Shown: positions 16,260 through 25,254, numbered from the stretch's first letter. The stretch: DNA of 64,000 bases from CBFDBF01 sp050291465 (GCA_050291465.1 JBNKJV010000004.1:124001-188000); one strand, 5' to 3'. Made by a program: numbers and translations. Notes: generated by a model from the letters alone, not told the origin.

Positions 16260-16657
16260 ACAAGGTAAAACCGGTACGAGTGCGCGATATCATGAAGACG
16301 CGCTTCGACATGGTGGACGGAATGGCTACGGTACAGGAAGCCATAGACACCATGGTGCATGTTGAAACCCGGTCATTGATCGTAAAGAAGCGGCATAATG
16401 ACGATGAGTACGGCATGGTGATGTTGTCCGATATCGCCAGGCAGGTGCTGGCCCTGGACCGCGCACCTGACCGGGTCAATATCTACGAAATCATGTCCAA
16501 GCCGGTAATAACCGTCGATCCGGAAATGGACATCCGCTATTGCGCCCGTCTGTTTGCCCGTTTTGATCTGTCCCGGGCGCCGGTGGTGGAAAATCGCGAA
16601 GTGGTCGGAATCGTCAGTTTCACCGACATGGTGTTAAAAGGGTTGAGCAAAAAATGA
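16256..16657 (+). CDS. Tandem CBS-domain protein
   Basis: The 133-residue protein consists of two CBS motifs: RVRDIMKTRFDMVDGMATVQEAIDTM and YEIMSKPVITVDPEMDIRYCARLF ... VGIVSFTDMVLKG. CBS pairs bind adenine nucleotides and commonly regulate transporters or enzymes. It overlaps the P-II-like gene upstream and ampD downstream by four bases each. The DUF1538-DUF1538-P-II-like-CBS row would give a transporter-like pair with two nucleotide-sensing partners. Nothing in the protein suggests DNA binding or a membrane segment. Confidence 0.9.
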   Translation: MNKVKPVRVRDIMKTRFDMVDGMATVQEAIDTMVHVETRSLIVKKRHNDDEYGMVMLSDIARQVLALDRAPDRVNIYEIMSKPVITVDPEMDIRYCARLFARFDLSRAPVVENREVVGIVSFTDMVLKGLSKK

Positions 16658-17214
16658 GCATCGATCGGGAGGGGTGGTTAACACAGGCAACCCGTTGCCA
16701 CTCACCCAACCAGGATGAGCGCCCGACGGACGCGGTGGTTGACCTGCTGGTAATCCATAATATCAGCCTGCCGCCGGGTGAATTCGGGGGACCCTGGATC
16801 GACGATCTGTTTCACAACCGGCTCAACCGCGGCGCCCACCCTTACTTTGAAGAGATCGCCGATCTCAAGGTCTCGGCTCACCTACTTATTCGACGGGACG
16901 GCAAACTGATTCAGTATGTACCGCTGCATCGTCGTGCCTGGCATGCCGGTCCGTCCTGTTTCGAGGGCCGTGAACAGTGTAACGATTACTCTATCGGTAT
17001 AGAGCTGGAAGGGACCGATGATGCCCCTTATACCCCCGAACAATATCTCACCCTGGCGAAAACCACGCGCGAGATACTCGCGGCATTTCCCGCGATCACA
17101 ACAGAACGCATCAAAGGGCACAGCGACATCGCTCCGGGACGCAAGAGCGATCCCGGCCCCGCCTTCGACTGGCGACGTTTCCATCAACTGCTTGAAGAGT
17201 TTCTTGAATCTTGA
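16654..17214 (+). CDS. ampD: 1,6-anhydro-N-acetylmuramyl-L-alanine amidase AmpD
   Basis: AmpD is the cytoplasmic zinc amidase that cleaves anhydromuropeptides during cell-wall recycling. The 186-residue protein has family length and motifs: LLVIHNISLPPGEFGG with zinc ligand His35, SAHLLIRRDGKLIQYVPL, AWHAGPS, and GHSDIAPGRKSDPGP with His156 and Asp166. It overlaps the CBS gene by four bases and is followed by ampE, the usual ampD partner. The CBS overlap places cell-wall recycling in the same transcript as the DUF1538 system; this may only be operon extension. Confidence 0.95.
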   Translation: MSIDREGWLTQATRCHSPNQDERPTDAVVDLLVIHNISLPPGEFGGPWIDDLFHNRLNRGAHPYFEEIADLKVSAHLLIRRDGKLIQYVPLHRRAWHAGPSCFEGREQCNDYSIGIELEGTDDAPYTPEQYLTLAKTTREILAAFPAITTERIKGHSDIAPGRKSDPGPAFDWRRFHQLLEEFLES

Positions 17215-17239
17215 GAACAGATAAAGGAGACTGCCGGCT

Positions 17240-18136
17240 ATGGTAATACTCAGCGTCATTCTCGCCCTTATCGCCGAGCGGTTCCTGTTGGACCAGGAAA
17301 CATATCGTCACAGCGGCTGGTTTAAAAAATACCTGAACTGGTGCCACCGGCAGTCTCTGGGAGAGTGGATAAACAGCGGGACCGCCGGCGTCATCGGATC
17401 GCTGCTGCCGCCCCTTGCCGCCGTGGCACTTATCCAGGCACTGCTTCACCACGTGCTGGGAGGCGTATTGGAGTTTCTGTTCGCCACCGGCGTTCTTCTC
17501 TACTGCCTCGGGCCCAGAAACCTGGATCGTCAGGTGGAAGACTTTGTGGATGCCTGGGACGAAGGCGACCAGGACAAGGCCTCCGAGATCGTACAGGACC
17601 TGGTTGCCGACGACCCGCCCGGGTCGCAGCAGGATTTCACCCGGACGGTCACTGACGGCATCCTGAAGCAGGCGTGCTACCGCATCTTCGGGATACTGTT
17701 CTGGTTCATGGTGCTCGGCCCCCTGGGCGCCCTTCTCTACCGCTTGAGCCGCGATCTTCATACCGGAGTCGCAGTCGATATGGAGCCCGACAAAGAGTTC
17801 CTGAACAGCGTCCGGCGCCTGCTTGAAATCCTGAATTGGCTACCCGCGAGGATAACCGCCGCGTCTTACGCTCTGGCGGGAAATTTCCAGGAAGCCATAA
17901 TTGGATGGCGCGGCAAGAATGAATTGGAAAGGGAAGAAGAATCGGCTTTTGCCAGCGCCGACCAGGTACTGATCCTTTCAGGACGCGGCGCCCTCGGTCT
18001 GGAACATGCGCCGGAAGCACAAACCACAGACGCTCCTTCTCACCATGCGGAAGCCGCCCTTGGTCTGATCTGGCGTTCTTTGACCATCTGGGTCGCACTG
18101 CCGGCGATTACCGTCTTCACCTTCTGGATCGGTTGA
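17240..18136 (+). CDS. ampE: AmpE-like membrane regulator
   Basis: The 298-residue integral membrane protein begins MVILSVILALIAERFLLDQE and contains YRIFGILFWFMVLGPLGALLYRL and a C-terminal helix, matching AmpE. It sits 25 bases after ampD with AAGGAGA upstream of the ATG. AmpE is a putative membrane sensor in beta-lactamase induction and cell-wall recycling; its biochemical activity is not settled. It converges with lspA across a 22-base gap. Confidence 0.88.
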   Translation: MVILSVILALIAERFLLDQETYRHSGWFKKYLNWCHRQSLGEWINSGTAGVIGSLLPPLAAVALIQALLHHVLGGVLEFLFATGVLLYCLGPRNLDRQVEDFVDAWDEGDQDKASEIVQDLVADDPPGSQQDFTRTVTDGILKQACYRIFGILFWFMVLGPLGALLYRLSRDLHTGVAVDMEPDKEFLNSVRRLLEILNWLPARITAASYALAGNFQEAIIGWRGKNELEREEESAFASADQVLILSGRGALGLEHAPEAQTTDAPSHHAEAALGLIWRSLTIWVALPAITVFTFWIG

Positions 18137-18158
18137 ATACCGGCGGTTCCGAATAGCG

Positions 18159-18629
18159 CTAGCTTTTTTTGGGGTCTTTGCCGAAGAGCACTACAAGCAG
18201 CATCAGTGCGACACCGATACTGATGGCTGAGTCGGCCACGTTAAAGGCAGGCCAGTGCCACTGTCCGTAGTACAAATCGATGAAGTCGATCACGTGGCCA
18301 TATAATATACGATCCACCAGATTACCCACGGCTCCACCGATGACGAGGGTCAGCGCAACAGCTATCGCCCGCTCGTCCTGCCGCAGCCGTTTGACCCAGC
18401 CGACCAGCACCAGCGATACCGCCAGGGCGAGGAGTACGAACAACCAACGCTGCCACCCACCCTGGTCACTGAGGAAGCTGAATGCCGCCCCTTCGTTATA
18501 TACCAGGGTTATATTGAGGAACGGCAAAAGCTCCATTGATTCGTACATGGCGAAGTTCAGTTCGACCAACTGCTTGCTGACCTGATCGAACGCCAGCACC
18601 AGGAAGGAGAGCCAGAGCCAACGAAGCAT
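18159..18629 (-). CDS. lspA: Lipoprotein signal peptidase II
   Basis: LspA removes the signal peptide from lipidated prolipoproteins in the inner membrane. The 156-residue protein has four membrane helices and the aspartyl-protease motifs: DQVSKQLVE near the start, NLVDRILYGHVIDFID, and FNVADSAISIG with the second catalytic Asp. It begins two bases after the ileS stop region, the classic ileS-lspA arrangement of gammaproteobacteria, so it is co-transcribed with ileS. Confidence 0.97.
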   Translation of the reverse strand: MLRWLWLSFLVLAFDQVSKQLVELNFAMYESMELLPFLNITLVYNEGAAFSFLSDQGGWQRWLFVLLALAVSLVLVGWVKRLRQDERAIAVALTLVIGGAVGNLVDRILYGHVIDFIDLYYGQWHWPAFNVADSAISIGVALMLLVVLFGKDPKKS

Positions 18630-18631
18630 GA

Positions 18632-21460
18632 TCAGGCGAGTCCTCGCGGTTCACCGTCTCCGTCGACATTCTCCACGCAACGGCTGCACAGCTGCGGATG
18701 TTCTGAATTACCGCCCACATCCTCGCGGCGGTGCCAGCAACGCTCACACTTGTCATGGCCGCAGGCGGCCACCCGTAGAAACAATCCGTCCAACTCGGTC
18801 CCTTTGGCATCGGCCGGTTTCTCCGCAACCGGATGCAGTCGGGCGTAGGAGGTTATCAGGACAAAACGCAGTTCATCCTGCAGCCGCGCCAGCAAATCCT
18901 GCAGTTCGGTATCACAGTAAAGATCGACCTCCGCATCCAGGGAGGATCCGATGGCGCCGTCGGCCCGTAACTGTTCCAGCTGCTTGGAGACCTCAACGCG
19001 GACCTGGATCACCCGCTCCCAGAAGTCCCGATCGAAGGGGTCGTCGGCATCCAGTGCAAAGAGGTTCGAATACCAGGTCTCGGTAAAGACCGTCTCCCCC
19101 CTCTCACCGGGCATTTCTCCCCAGATCTCGTCGGCGGTGAAACTCAGGATAGGCGCCAGCCAGCGGACCATCGCCTCCACGATATGGTACATGGCGGTCT
19201 GACAGGAACGCCGCGCGCGACTGTCGGTCTTGGTGGTGTACTGCCGGTCCTTGATGATATCCAGATAAAAACCGCCCATCTCGGTGACGCAGAAGTTATG
19301 GATCTTCTGATAGATGAGGTGGAACTGGTAGTCACGGTAGGCGGTGATGATCTCTTCCTGTAACTGCTGCGCCCGATCCATCGCCCAGCGGTCCAGCTCG
19401 ATCATCTCCTGCGCCGCCACCAGGTTGGCGGCCGGGTCGAAACCGTTGAGATTGGCGAGCAGGAAGCGGGTGGTGTTACGGATGCGACGGTAGGCGTCGG
19501 CGGTGCGCTTCAGGATCTCGTCGGAGACGCTCATCTCCCCCCGGTAGTCGGTGGCCGCCACCCAGAGGCGAATGATATCGGCACCCAGGGTCTTCAACAC
19601 CTTCTGCGGTGCAACCACGTTGCCCAGAGATTTGGACATCTTGCGCCCCTCGGCATCCACCGTGAAACCGTGGGTCAGAACCTCTTTGTAGGGTGCCCGA
19701 TCATGGATGGCGACGGAGGTCAGGAGAGAGGACTGAAACCAGCCCCGGTGCTGATCCGATCCTTCCAGGTAGAGATCCGCGGGGGACCTCAATCCCTCCC
19801 GGTGCTCCAGGACGCAGGCATGGGTCACCCCGGAATCGAACCACACATCCAGGGTATCGGGGACCTTCTCATACTGCGCCGCGTCCGCCCCCAGGAGCTC
19901 TTCCGGCTCCAGAGCGAACCAGGCTTCGATGCCCTGCTGTTCCACCCGCCGCGCAACCTCCTCGATTAAGCGCGACGTTTCCGGGTGCAGCTCGCCGCTG
20001 GCCTTATGGACGAAGAGGGTGATCGGTACGCCCCAGGTACGTTGCCGCGATATACACCAGTCGGGCCGACTCTCCACCATGCCCTCGATGCGGGCCAGTC
20101 CCCAATCCGGCAGCCACCGGACCTGCTTGATCTCACGCAGAGCTGATTCACGCAGGCCCTTCTGGTCCATACTGATAAACCACTGAGGCGTGGCGCGAAA
20201 GATGATCGGGGTCTTGTGTCGCCAGCAGTGGGGATAGCTGTGCGGAAAGCGTGCCTCCTGCACCAACGCACCCTTCGCCTTCAGCACCTCGATCACTTTC
20301 TCGTTGGCGCTGAAGACGTGTTCCCCGGCAAACAGTTCCGTCCCCTCCAGAAAGCGGCCGTCACCCCCCACCGGATTATCCACCGGCAGACCGTAACGCT
20401 GACCGACGATATAGTCGTCGAGACCGTGCCCGGGGGCCGTGTGAACGGCACCGGTTCCCGCATCCAGGGTAACGTGTTCGCCCAGGATGACCGGCACCTC
20501 ACGGGCATAAAAACAGTGTTGCAGCTTCAGTCCCTCGAAGGCGTCGCCGCGGCCGTAGGCAATGACCTGATACTCCTCGATATCCCAGCGATCCAGGGTG
20601 TCCTTCATTAATCCCTCGGCCACAATCAGGCGTTCCTTGCCATGAGGCCCGTCGCACTGAACCACTACGTACTCCAGTGCCGGGTTCAGGGCCACCGCCT
20701 GATTGGCGGGTAGCGTCCAGGGGGTGGTGGTCCAGATAACCAGGGAGATCTGCCCTTCTCCGTGATCGCCCGGAATCGAATGGCAACGGGCCATCAACGC
20801 CTCTTCATCCAGTACCCGGAAGCGTACATCGATGGCGAAGGACTCCTTGTCCTTGTACTCCACCTCCGCCTCCGCCAGCGCGGAACCGCAGTCGGTGCAC
20901 CAGTGCACCGGTTTGTAACCCTTATGGACGTGGCCGTTCTCAACAATACGGCCCAGGGCGCGGATGATGTCCGCCTCGAAACGAAAATCCATGGTGAGAT
21001 AGGGATTCTCCCAATCCCCCAGCACCCCCAGGCGTTTGAAATCCACCCGCTGCTTTTCCACCTGCGCCGCGGCGTAATCGCGGCACGCCTCGCGAAATCC
21101 GGCGGCGGTCACCTTTTTACCCGGTTTACCGACCTTCTTTTCCACCTGCAGCTCGATCGGCAACCCGTGGCAGTCCCAACCCGGCACATAGGGGGCATCG
21201 AAACCGTCCAGGGTGCGGCTCTTGACGATGATGTCCTTGAGCACCTTGTTAACCGCATGACCGATATGGATCTCGCCGTTGGCGTAGGGAGGACCGTCAT
21301 GCAGGATAAATTGCGGCCGCCCCTGACACGCCTCACGGATCTTCCGATACAACCCGGACTCCTCCCAGCGCTTCAGCATCTCAGGCTCACGCTGAGCCAG
21401 ATTGCCCTTCATGGGGAAAGTGGTCTTGGGAAGATTGAGTGTCTCTTTGTAATCAGTCAC
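18632..21460 (-). CDS. ileS: Isoleucyl-tRNA synthetase
   Basis: IleRS charges tRNA-Ile with isoleucine. The 942-residue class I synthetase shows PYANGEIHIGHAVNK (HIGH motif), the editing domain, GRKMSKSLGN (KMSKS motif) and a C-terminal zinc finger with CGHDKCERCW and LCSRC. Length matches the E. coli type (938). It starts at ATG 21460 after an intergenic gap that contains the GxxExxY element, and runs into lspA. The usual upstream partner ribF is present but separated by the inserted GxxExxY element. Confidence 0.98.
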   Translation of the reverse strand: MTDYKETLNLPKTTFPMKGNLAQREPEMLKRWEESGLYRKIREACQGRPQFILHDGPPYANGEIHIGHAVNKVLKDIIVKSRTLDGFDAPYVPGWDCHGLPIELQVEKKVGKPGKKVTAAGFREACRDYAAAQVEKQRVDFKRLGVLGDWENPYLTMDFRFEADIIRALGRIVENGHVHKGYKPVHWCTDCGSALAEAEVEYKDKESFAIDVRFRVLDEEALMARCHSIPGDHGEGQISLVIWTTTPWTLPANQAVALNPALEYVVVQCDGPHGKERLIVAEGLMKDTLDRWDIEEYQVIAYGRGDAFEGLKLQHCFYAREVPVILGEHVTLDAGTGAVHTAPGHGLDDYIVGQRYGLPVDNPVGGDGRFLEGTELFAGEHVFSANEKVIEVLKAKGALVQEARFPHSYPHCWRHKTPIIFRATPQWFISMDQKGLRESALREIKQVRWLPDWGLARIEGMVESRPDWCISRQRTWGVPITLFVHKASGELHPETSRLIEEVARRVEQQGIEAWFALEPEELLGADAAQYEKVPDTLDVWFDSGVTHACVLEHREGLRSPADLYLEGSDQHRGWFQSSLLTSVAIHDRAPYKEVLTHGFTVDAEGRKMSKSLGNVVAPQKVLKTLGADIIRLWVAATDYRGEMSVSDEILKRTADAYRRIRNTTRFLLANLNGFDPAANLVAAQEMIELDRWAMDRAQQLQEEIITAYRDYQFHLIYQKIHNFCVTEMGGFYLDIIKDRQYTTKTDSRARRSCQTAMYHIVEAMVRWLAPILSFTADEIWGEMPGERGETVFTETWYSNLFALDADDPFDRDFWERVIQVRVEVSKQLEQLRADGAIGSSLDAEVDLYCDTELQDLLARLQDELRFVLITSYARLHPVAEKPADAKGTELDGLFLRVAACGHDKCERCWHRREDVGGNSEHPQLCSRCVENVDGDGEPRGLA

Positions 21461-21520
21461 AACTCGTCGCCTTTCAGATACTTTAAACTATCCACGATAA
21501 AAATAAGTAAGCAGTATTTC

Positions 21521-21951
21521 ACCACAGAGGTCACAGAGGCACACAGAGATTTTCAAAAAACAAATCTTTTTATTCCGTGCTTAAGGCGATCAACATGGAA
21601 ATTAATTAGTAATCCCAGTGGTTTTCCGCTTAATCTCAAATAAGAGAGTAGTTGCGCCTCGTGAACGGGCAGTAACTTCGCAACTGCTTTCAACTCAACA
21701 ATAATCAAATCCTCAACCAATAGATCCAACTTGTAGCCTATATCTATTGAACTCCCTTCATACTCTATGGGCATCACAACCTGGGATAGGGCCTTTATCC
21801 CACGTTGCTTCAGTTCATGTTTCAAGCATCCTTCGTAGGCGCTTTCGAGTAATCCCGGCCCTAGCACCGAGTGCACCTTCATTGCTGCACCAATAACTTC
21901 ACCACTGACTTCATTCAGCTCGTCCCTGTGCACCTCCGTGTCCTCTGTGGT
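21521..21951. repeat. Inverted repeats bracketing the GxxExxY gene
   Basis: ACCACAGAGGTCACAGAGGC begins the left repeat (21521-21549). The right end (21928-21951) is the approximate reverse complement, matching at 20 of 24 positions. The 431-base unit between them holds just the GxxExxY gene. On the gene's own strand the repeat lies in frame upstream of the start and would read TTEDTEV. The unit sits between ribF and ileS, which are normally adjacent, so it looks inserted. Confidence 0.7.
21553..21933 (-). CDS. GxxExxY family protein
   Basis: The 126-residue protein has the defining segment GPGLLESAYEGCL, then YKLDLLVEDLIIVELKAV and LLSYLRLSGKPLGLLINFHV. The VELKAV core resembles PD-(D/E)xK nuclease-like folds, but the function of the family is unknown. 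The start is a GTG inside the inverted repeat. The frame stays open further upstream through the repeat. The gene interrupts the normal ribF-ileS arrangement and is bracketed by repeats, which suggests that it moves as a unit with them. Confidence 0.85.
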   Translation of the reverse strand: MHRDELNEVSGEVIGAAMKVHSVLGPGLLESAYEGCLKHELKQRGIKALSQVVMPIEYEGSSIDIGYKLDLLVEDLIIVELKAVAKLLPVHEAQLLSYLRLSGKPLGLLINFHVDRLKHGIKRFVF

Positions 21952-21967
21952 TACTGAAAGAGATTAT

Positions 21968-22906
21968 TTAAACGCCATTCAGTTCAAAATAGTCCCTAGC
22001 CTCCATCGCATCCCGTTCGATCTGCTGCCGCAGCAGTTCGAAGGAGTCAAACCGCTTCTCCTCCCGCAGCTTTTTGCGGAACTCCACTTCCACATGTTCC
22101 CCATAGATGCTGCGGGAAAAATCGAACAGGTGCACCTCCAGCAGATAACGGGTATCTCCCTCCACCGTGGGCCGGGTACCGATATTGGCCACCCCCGGAC
22201 GGGGGTCCCCCTCCAGACCATGAACCAGCACCGCATAGACCCCGTGCAAAGGACTCACCTTGCGGTGCAGATCGATATTGGCCGTGGGAAACCCTATGAC
22301 GCGCCCTCGCTCATCGCCGTGGGCCACCCGTCCGCAGATGGTGTAGGGCCGGCCGAGATTGTGTTCCGCCTGCTCCAGATCCCCCCGGGAAAGGGCGTCA
22401 CGTATCCGGGTACTGCTGACCCGCTCCTTCCCCACCGCAAAGGTATCCATGCCTTCCACCTCGAAACCCGCGATATCGCCTACCTGACGCAGCAACCAGA
22501 TATCACCGCTGCGGTTCTTGCCGAAACGGAAATCGTCACCCACGAAAAGATAGCGGACGCCGAGTCCGTCCACCAGCAATTCCTGCACGAACGCATCCGC
22601 GGACATGGCCGCCATTTTCGGCCCGAACTCCAGCAACACCACCCGGTCGATACCTGCTTCATGAATCGCCTGCAGCTTCTCGCGCATTCGGGTCAGGCGG
22701 GCCGGCGCCGCATCCGGTGCAAAATACTCCATCGGCTGGGGTTCGAAAGTGATCACCGTGGCGGGCAATCCCAGTTCTTCCCCTTTCTCCAGCAGATGAC
22801 GAAACACCGCCCGATGGCCGAGATGCACCCCATCGAAATTTCCGATGGTGGCCACACAACCCCGGTGTTCGCTACGCAAATTGTGTAAGCCGCGGATTAT
22901 CTGCAT
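21968..22906 (-). CDS. ribF: Riboflavin kinase / FAD synthetase
   Basis: This bifunctional enzyme makes FMN and FAD from riboflavin. The 312-residue protein has the nucleotidyltransferase motif CVATIGNFDGVHLGHRAV, VGDDFRFGKNRSGD, SSTRIRDAL, and the kinase domain with GRVIGFPTANI and GVYAVLV. ATG 22906 is chosen; a reading from 22957 adds 17 residues not typical of the family. It lies between murJ and ileS in the usual order. Confidence 0.96.
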   Translation of the reverse strand: MQIIRGLHNLRSEHRGCVATIGNFDGVHLGHRAVFRHLLEKGEELGLPATVITFEPQPMEYFAPDAAPARLTRMREKLQAIHEAGIDRVVLLEFGPKMAAMSADAFVQELLVDGLGVRYLFVGDDFRFGKNRSGDIWLLRQVGDIAGFEVEGMDTFAVGKERVSSTRIRDALSRGDLEQAEHNLGRPYTICGRVAHGDERGRVIGFPTANIDLHRKVSPLHGVYAVLVHGLEGDPRPGVANIGTRPTVEGDTRYLLEVHLFDFSRSIYGEHVEVEFRKKLREEKRFDSFELLRQQIERDAMEARDYFELNGV

Positions 22907-22987
22907 CAGAGCCGAGCCGATCCAAAACCGGGCATTATAGGCCAAGTTCAGGTTCAAGTCCCTGTATCAGCGGAGAAAGTCGCCTTT

Positions 22988-24529
22988 CTATCCGTGCGTG
23001 GAGGCCTGAAAGTGACGCAACCGGATACCCAGGACGAAAAGCGATGCAAAATAGAGCACCATGCCGCCCGACACCAGCCCGGTCAGGCGCGCGGCCCGCC
23101 CCCAGGTCCCCGATTCGAGCCACCCGGTGAGATCGCCCGAAATCCAGAACAACACCATTCCCATCAGGAACGCCGCAATGCCGCCGCGCAGAATAAGCGA
23201 ACCCCACCCCTGTTCCGCCTGAAAGATCCCTTCCCGGCGCAAACCCCGATACAACAGGGCGGAGTTGAGGCCGGCGGAAACCGCGGTGGCGAGAGCCAGC
23301 CCGGCGTGGGCCAGGGGAAACACCAGGGCGATGTTGAGCACCATGTTGCACACCATGGCGATGACGGCGATACGTACCGGGGTCCGGGTGTCCTGGCGGG
23401 CATAGAATCCCGGTGCCAGCACCTTGATCAGGATAAAGGGCACCAGACCCAGAGAATAGGCCATAAGGCTCCGTTGCGACATGGCGACGTCCGTGGCATC
23501 GAACACGCTGGACTGGAACAGGGTGGCGATCAAGGGCCCCGCCAGCACCAGAAGACCGACGGATGCGGGCAATCCCAGCAGAAGCACCCAACGCAAGGCC
23601 CAGTTCAGGGTATGGGAGAATCCCTCCGGGGATTCCGAGGCATGCTTTTCGGAAAGATTGGGCAGGATCACGGTGGCCAGTGCCACGCCCAGGATACCCA
23701 CCGGAAACTCCATCAGGCGATCGGAGTAGTAAAGCCAGGATATGGACCCGCTGACCAGAAAAGAGGCAATCAGGGTATCCAGCAACAGATTGAGCTGGGT
23801 CACGGAAACCCCGAACACCGCCGGCATCATCAGCCTGATTACACGCCGTACTCCCTCGTCCTTCGGTGCCGGCCGATACCGGGGCAACAGATTGATACGG
23901 TGAAGAAACGGCAGTTGAAAGGCGTACTGGACCATACCGGCGATCAGCACACCCCAGGCCAGCGCCATGATCGGCTCCTGCATCCTGGGCGCCAGCCAGA
24001 GAGCACACCCGATAAGCGACAGATTGAGCAGGACCGGGGTAAATGCCGGCACCCCGAAACGGCCGTGGGCGTTAAGGATGCCCCCGGCGAAGGCGGTCAG
24101 GGAGATAAACAACAGATAAGGGAAGGTGAGCCGCAGCATATCCGCGGCCAGTTGCAGCTTGCCCTCCGCACCCCAAAAGCCCGGCGCGAACAGCATCACC
24201 AGAAGAGGGGCGGCCAGAACCCCGATCACGGTAATCAGCAGCAGGATGCTGCCCAGGGTACCTGCCACGTGGTCGACAAACGCCTTCAGCTCCTCGAAGC
24301 GCCGTTTGGTCTTGTACTCGGTCAGAACCGGCACGAATGCGACGGAGAAGGCCCCCTCGGCGAACAGCCGGCGCAGGAAATTGGGGATCTTGAAGGCGAC
24401 GAAAAAGGCGTCCGTCCTGGCGTCCGCCCCGAAGATATGGGCCAGCACCAGATCCCGTACAAACCCGAGGATACGGGACAGGAAGGTGTTCGAGCCGACC
24501 TTGGCTACGGATTTGGACAGGGATCCCAG
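22988..24529 (-). CDS. murJ: Lipid II flippase MurJ
   Basis: MurJ flips lipid II across the inner membrane for peptidoglycan synthesis. The sequence has about 14 membrane helices and family motifs (SNTFLSRILGFVRDLVLAHI, FFVAFKIPNFLRRLFAEGAF). The frame is open to a TTG at 24679 (563 residues). However, the first 50 codons lack MurJ similarity and would leave only 28 bases to the divergent rpsT start. A good ribosome-binding site (GAGGAG, 6 bases) precedes a CTG at 24529, which would give 513 residues, the usual MurJ length. I use that start with caution; a CTG start is rare. Confidence 0.85.
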   Translation of the reverse strand: MGSLSKSVAKVGSNTFLSRILGFVRDLVLAHIFGADARTDAFFVAFKIPNFLRRLFAEGAFSVAFVPVLTEYKTKRRFEELKAFVDHVAGTLGSILLLITVIGVLAAPLLVMLFAPGFWGAEGKLQLAADMLRLTFPYLLFISLTAFAGGILNAHGRFGVPAFTPVLLNLSLIGCALWLAPRMQEPIMALAWGVLIAGMVQYAFQLPFLHRINLLPRYRPAPKDEGVRRVIRLMMPAVFGVSVTQLNLLLDTLIASFLVSGSISWLYYSDRLMEFPVGILGVALATVILPNLSEKHASESPEGFSHTLNWALRWVLLLGLPASVGLLVLAGPLIATLFQSSVFDATDVAMSQRSLMAYSLGLVPFILIKVLAPGFYARQDTRTPVRIAVIAMVCNMVLNIALVFPLAHAGLALATAVSAGLNSALLYRGLRREGIFQAEQGWGSLILRGGIAAFLMGMVLFWISGDLTGWLESGTWGRAARLTGLVSGGMVLYFASLFVLGIRLRHFQASTHG

Positions 24530-24707
24530 GTTGTTCTCCTCAGGCTTTTCGGCAAAGCAGCGATTATAGAATAAGCCGCTGGCGGTGAACCACTGACGGC
24601 TGACGACCGATTCCCGGGCCCCGTCTTCCCCGGTATTGACAAATCCCCACCCAACCTCCAAAATACCGCGCTCTTTCAAGCATTAACCGGATTTTAGGAG
24701 ACAAACC

Positions 24708-24968
24708 TTGGCCAATTCAGTACAAGCCCGCAAACGTGCTCGTCAGGCGGAAAAACACCGCCAGCACAATGCGTCCCGCCGTAGCGCCATGCGCACCCGT
24801 GTCAAGAACGTGGTGAAGGCAATCGGTACTGGAGACAAGGACGCGGCCTCCGAAGCTTACAAACAGGCGGTCCCGGCGATTGACCGCGCGGCGAATCAGG
24901 GCCTGATCCACAAGAACAAGGCCGCTCGCCACAAGAGCCGCCTGAACGCGCAGATTAAATCGATGTAA
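24708..24968 (+). CDS. rpsT: 30S ribosomal protein S20
   Basis: S20 is a small basic protein of the 30S subunit. The 86-residue sequence starts MANSVQARKRARQAEKHRQH and is rich in Lys, Arg and Ala, as expected. The start is TTG with TAGGAG upstream. The E. coli rpsT also starts with UUG, which is part of its autogenous control, so the rare start is probably conserved for regulation. It is divergent from murJ and ends at a strong terminator. Confidence 0.97.
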   Translation: MANSVQARKRARQAEKHRQHNASRRSAMRTRVKNVVKAIGTGDKDAASEAYKQAVPAIDRAANQGLIHKNKAARHKSRLNAQIKSM

Positions 24969-24990
24969 CCCGAAGCTCTGCGCATCCCGA

Positions 24991-25017
24991 AAAACCGGCC
25001 ACAAGCCGGTTTTTTTA
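24991..25017 (+). terminator. Rho-independent terminator of rpsT
   Basis: A 9-bp stem AAAACCGGC / GCCGGTTTT with a CACAA loop runs into a continuous T tract. Confidence 0.9.
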
Positions 25018-25107
25018 TGCCTGCGGGAAATGTTCTCAGTCTTTTATGTCTGGTATTCGGCGTGTGGGGTAGGGCCCTGCCACCAAACCTAAGGTCAGTT
25101 TTCAACG

Positions 25108-25187
25108 CCGGCAATTAGTTTCGCAGCCTATAGGTTTCTGTGCTTTTCATTTGCTTTAATCTTAATGGCTGCGAAACTGATTGCCGG
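25108..25187. repeat. 21-bp inverted repeat with 38-base loop
   Basis: CCGGCAATTAGTTTCGCAGC starts the left arm (25108-25128); the right arm (25167-25187) is its reverse complement with one mismatch. The loop is A/T-rich. It lies in the gap between rpsT and the convergent proB, with no gene inside. It could be a fold in a transcript or the remnant of a small mobile element. Confidence 0.65.
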
Positions 25188-25254
25188 TTCCAGATCAAAG
25201 CTGATGCGGGGGTAGAGCTTCAACCTATGGCTGCGGCCCCATAGAAGAACACGA

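Noticed and set aside
20762..21643. A 293-codon open frame on the plus strand
   Set aside because: Antisense to the ileS N-terminal part, no domain features.
22994..24574. A 526-codon open frame on the plus strand
   Set aside because: It is antisense to murJ, rich in Gln, Gly, His and Pro with no protein-like hydrophobic pattern, and results from the G/C-rich codon use of murJ.
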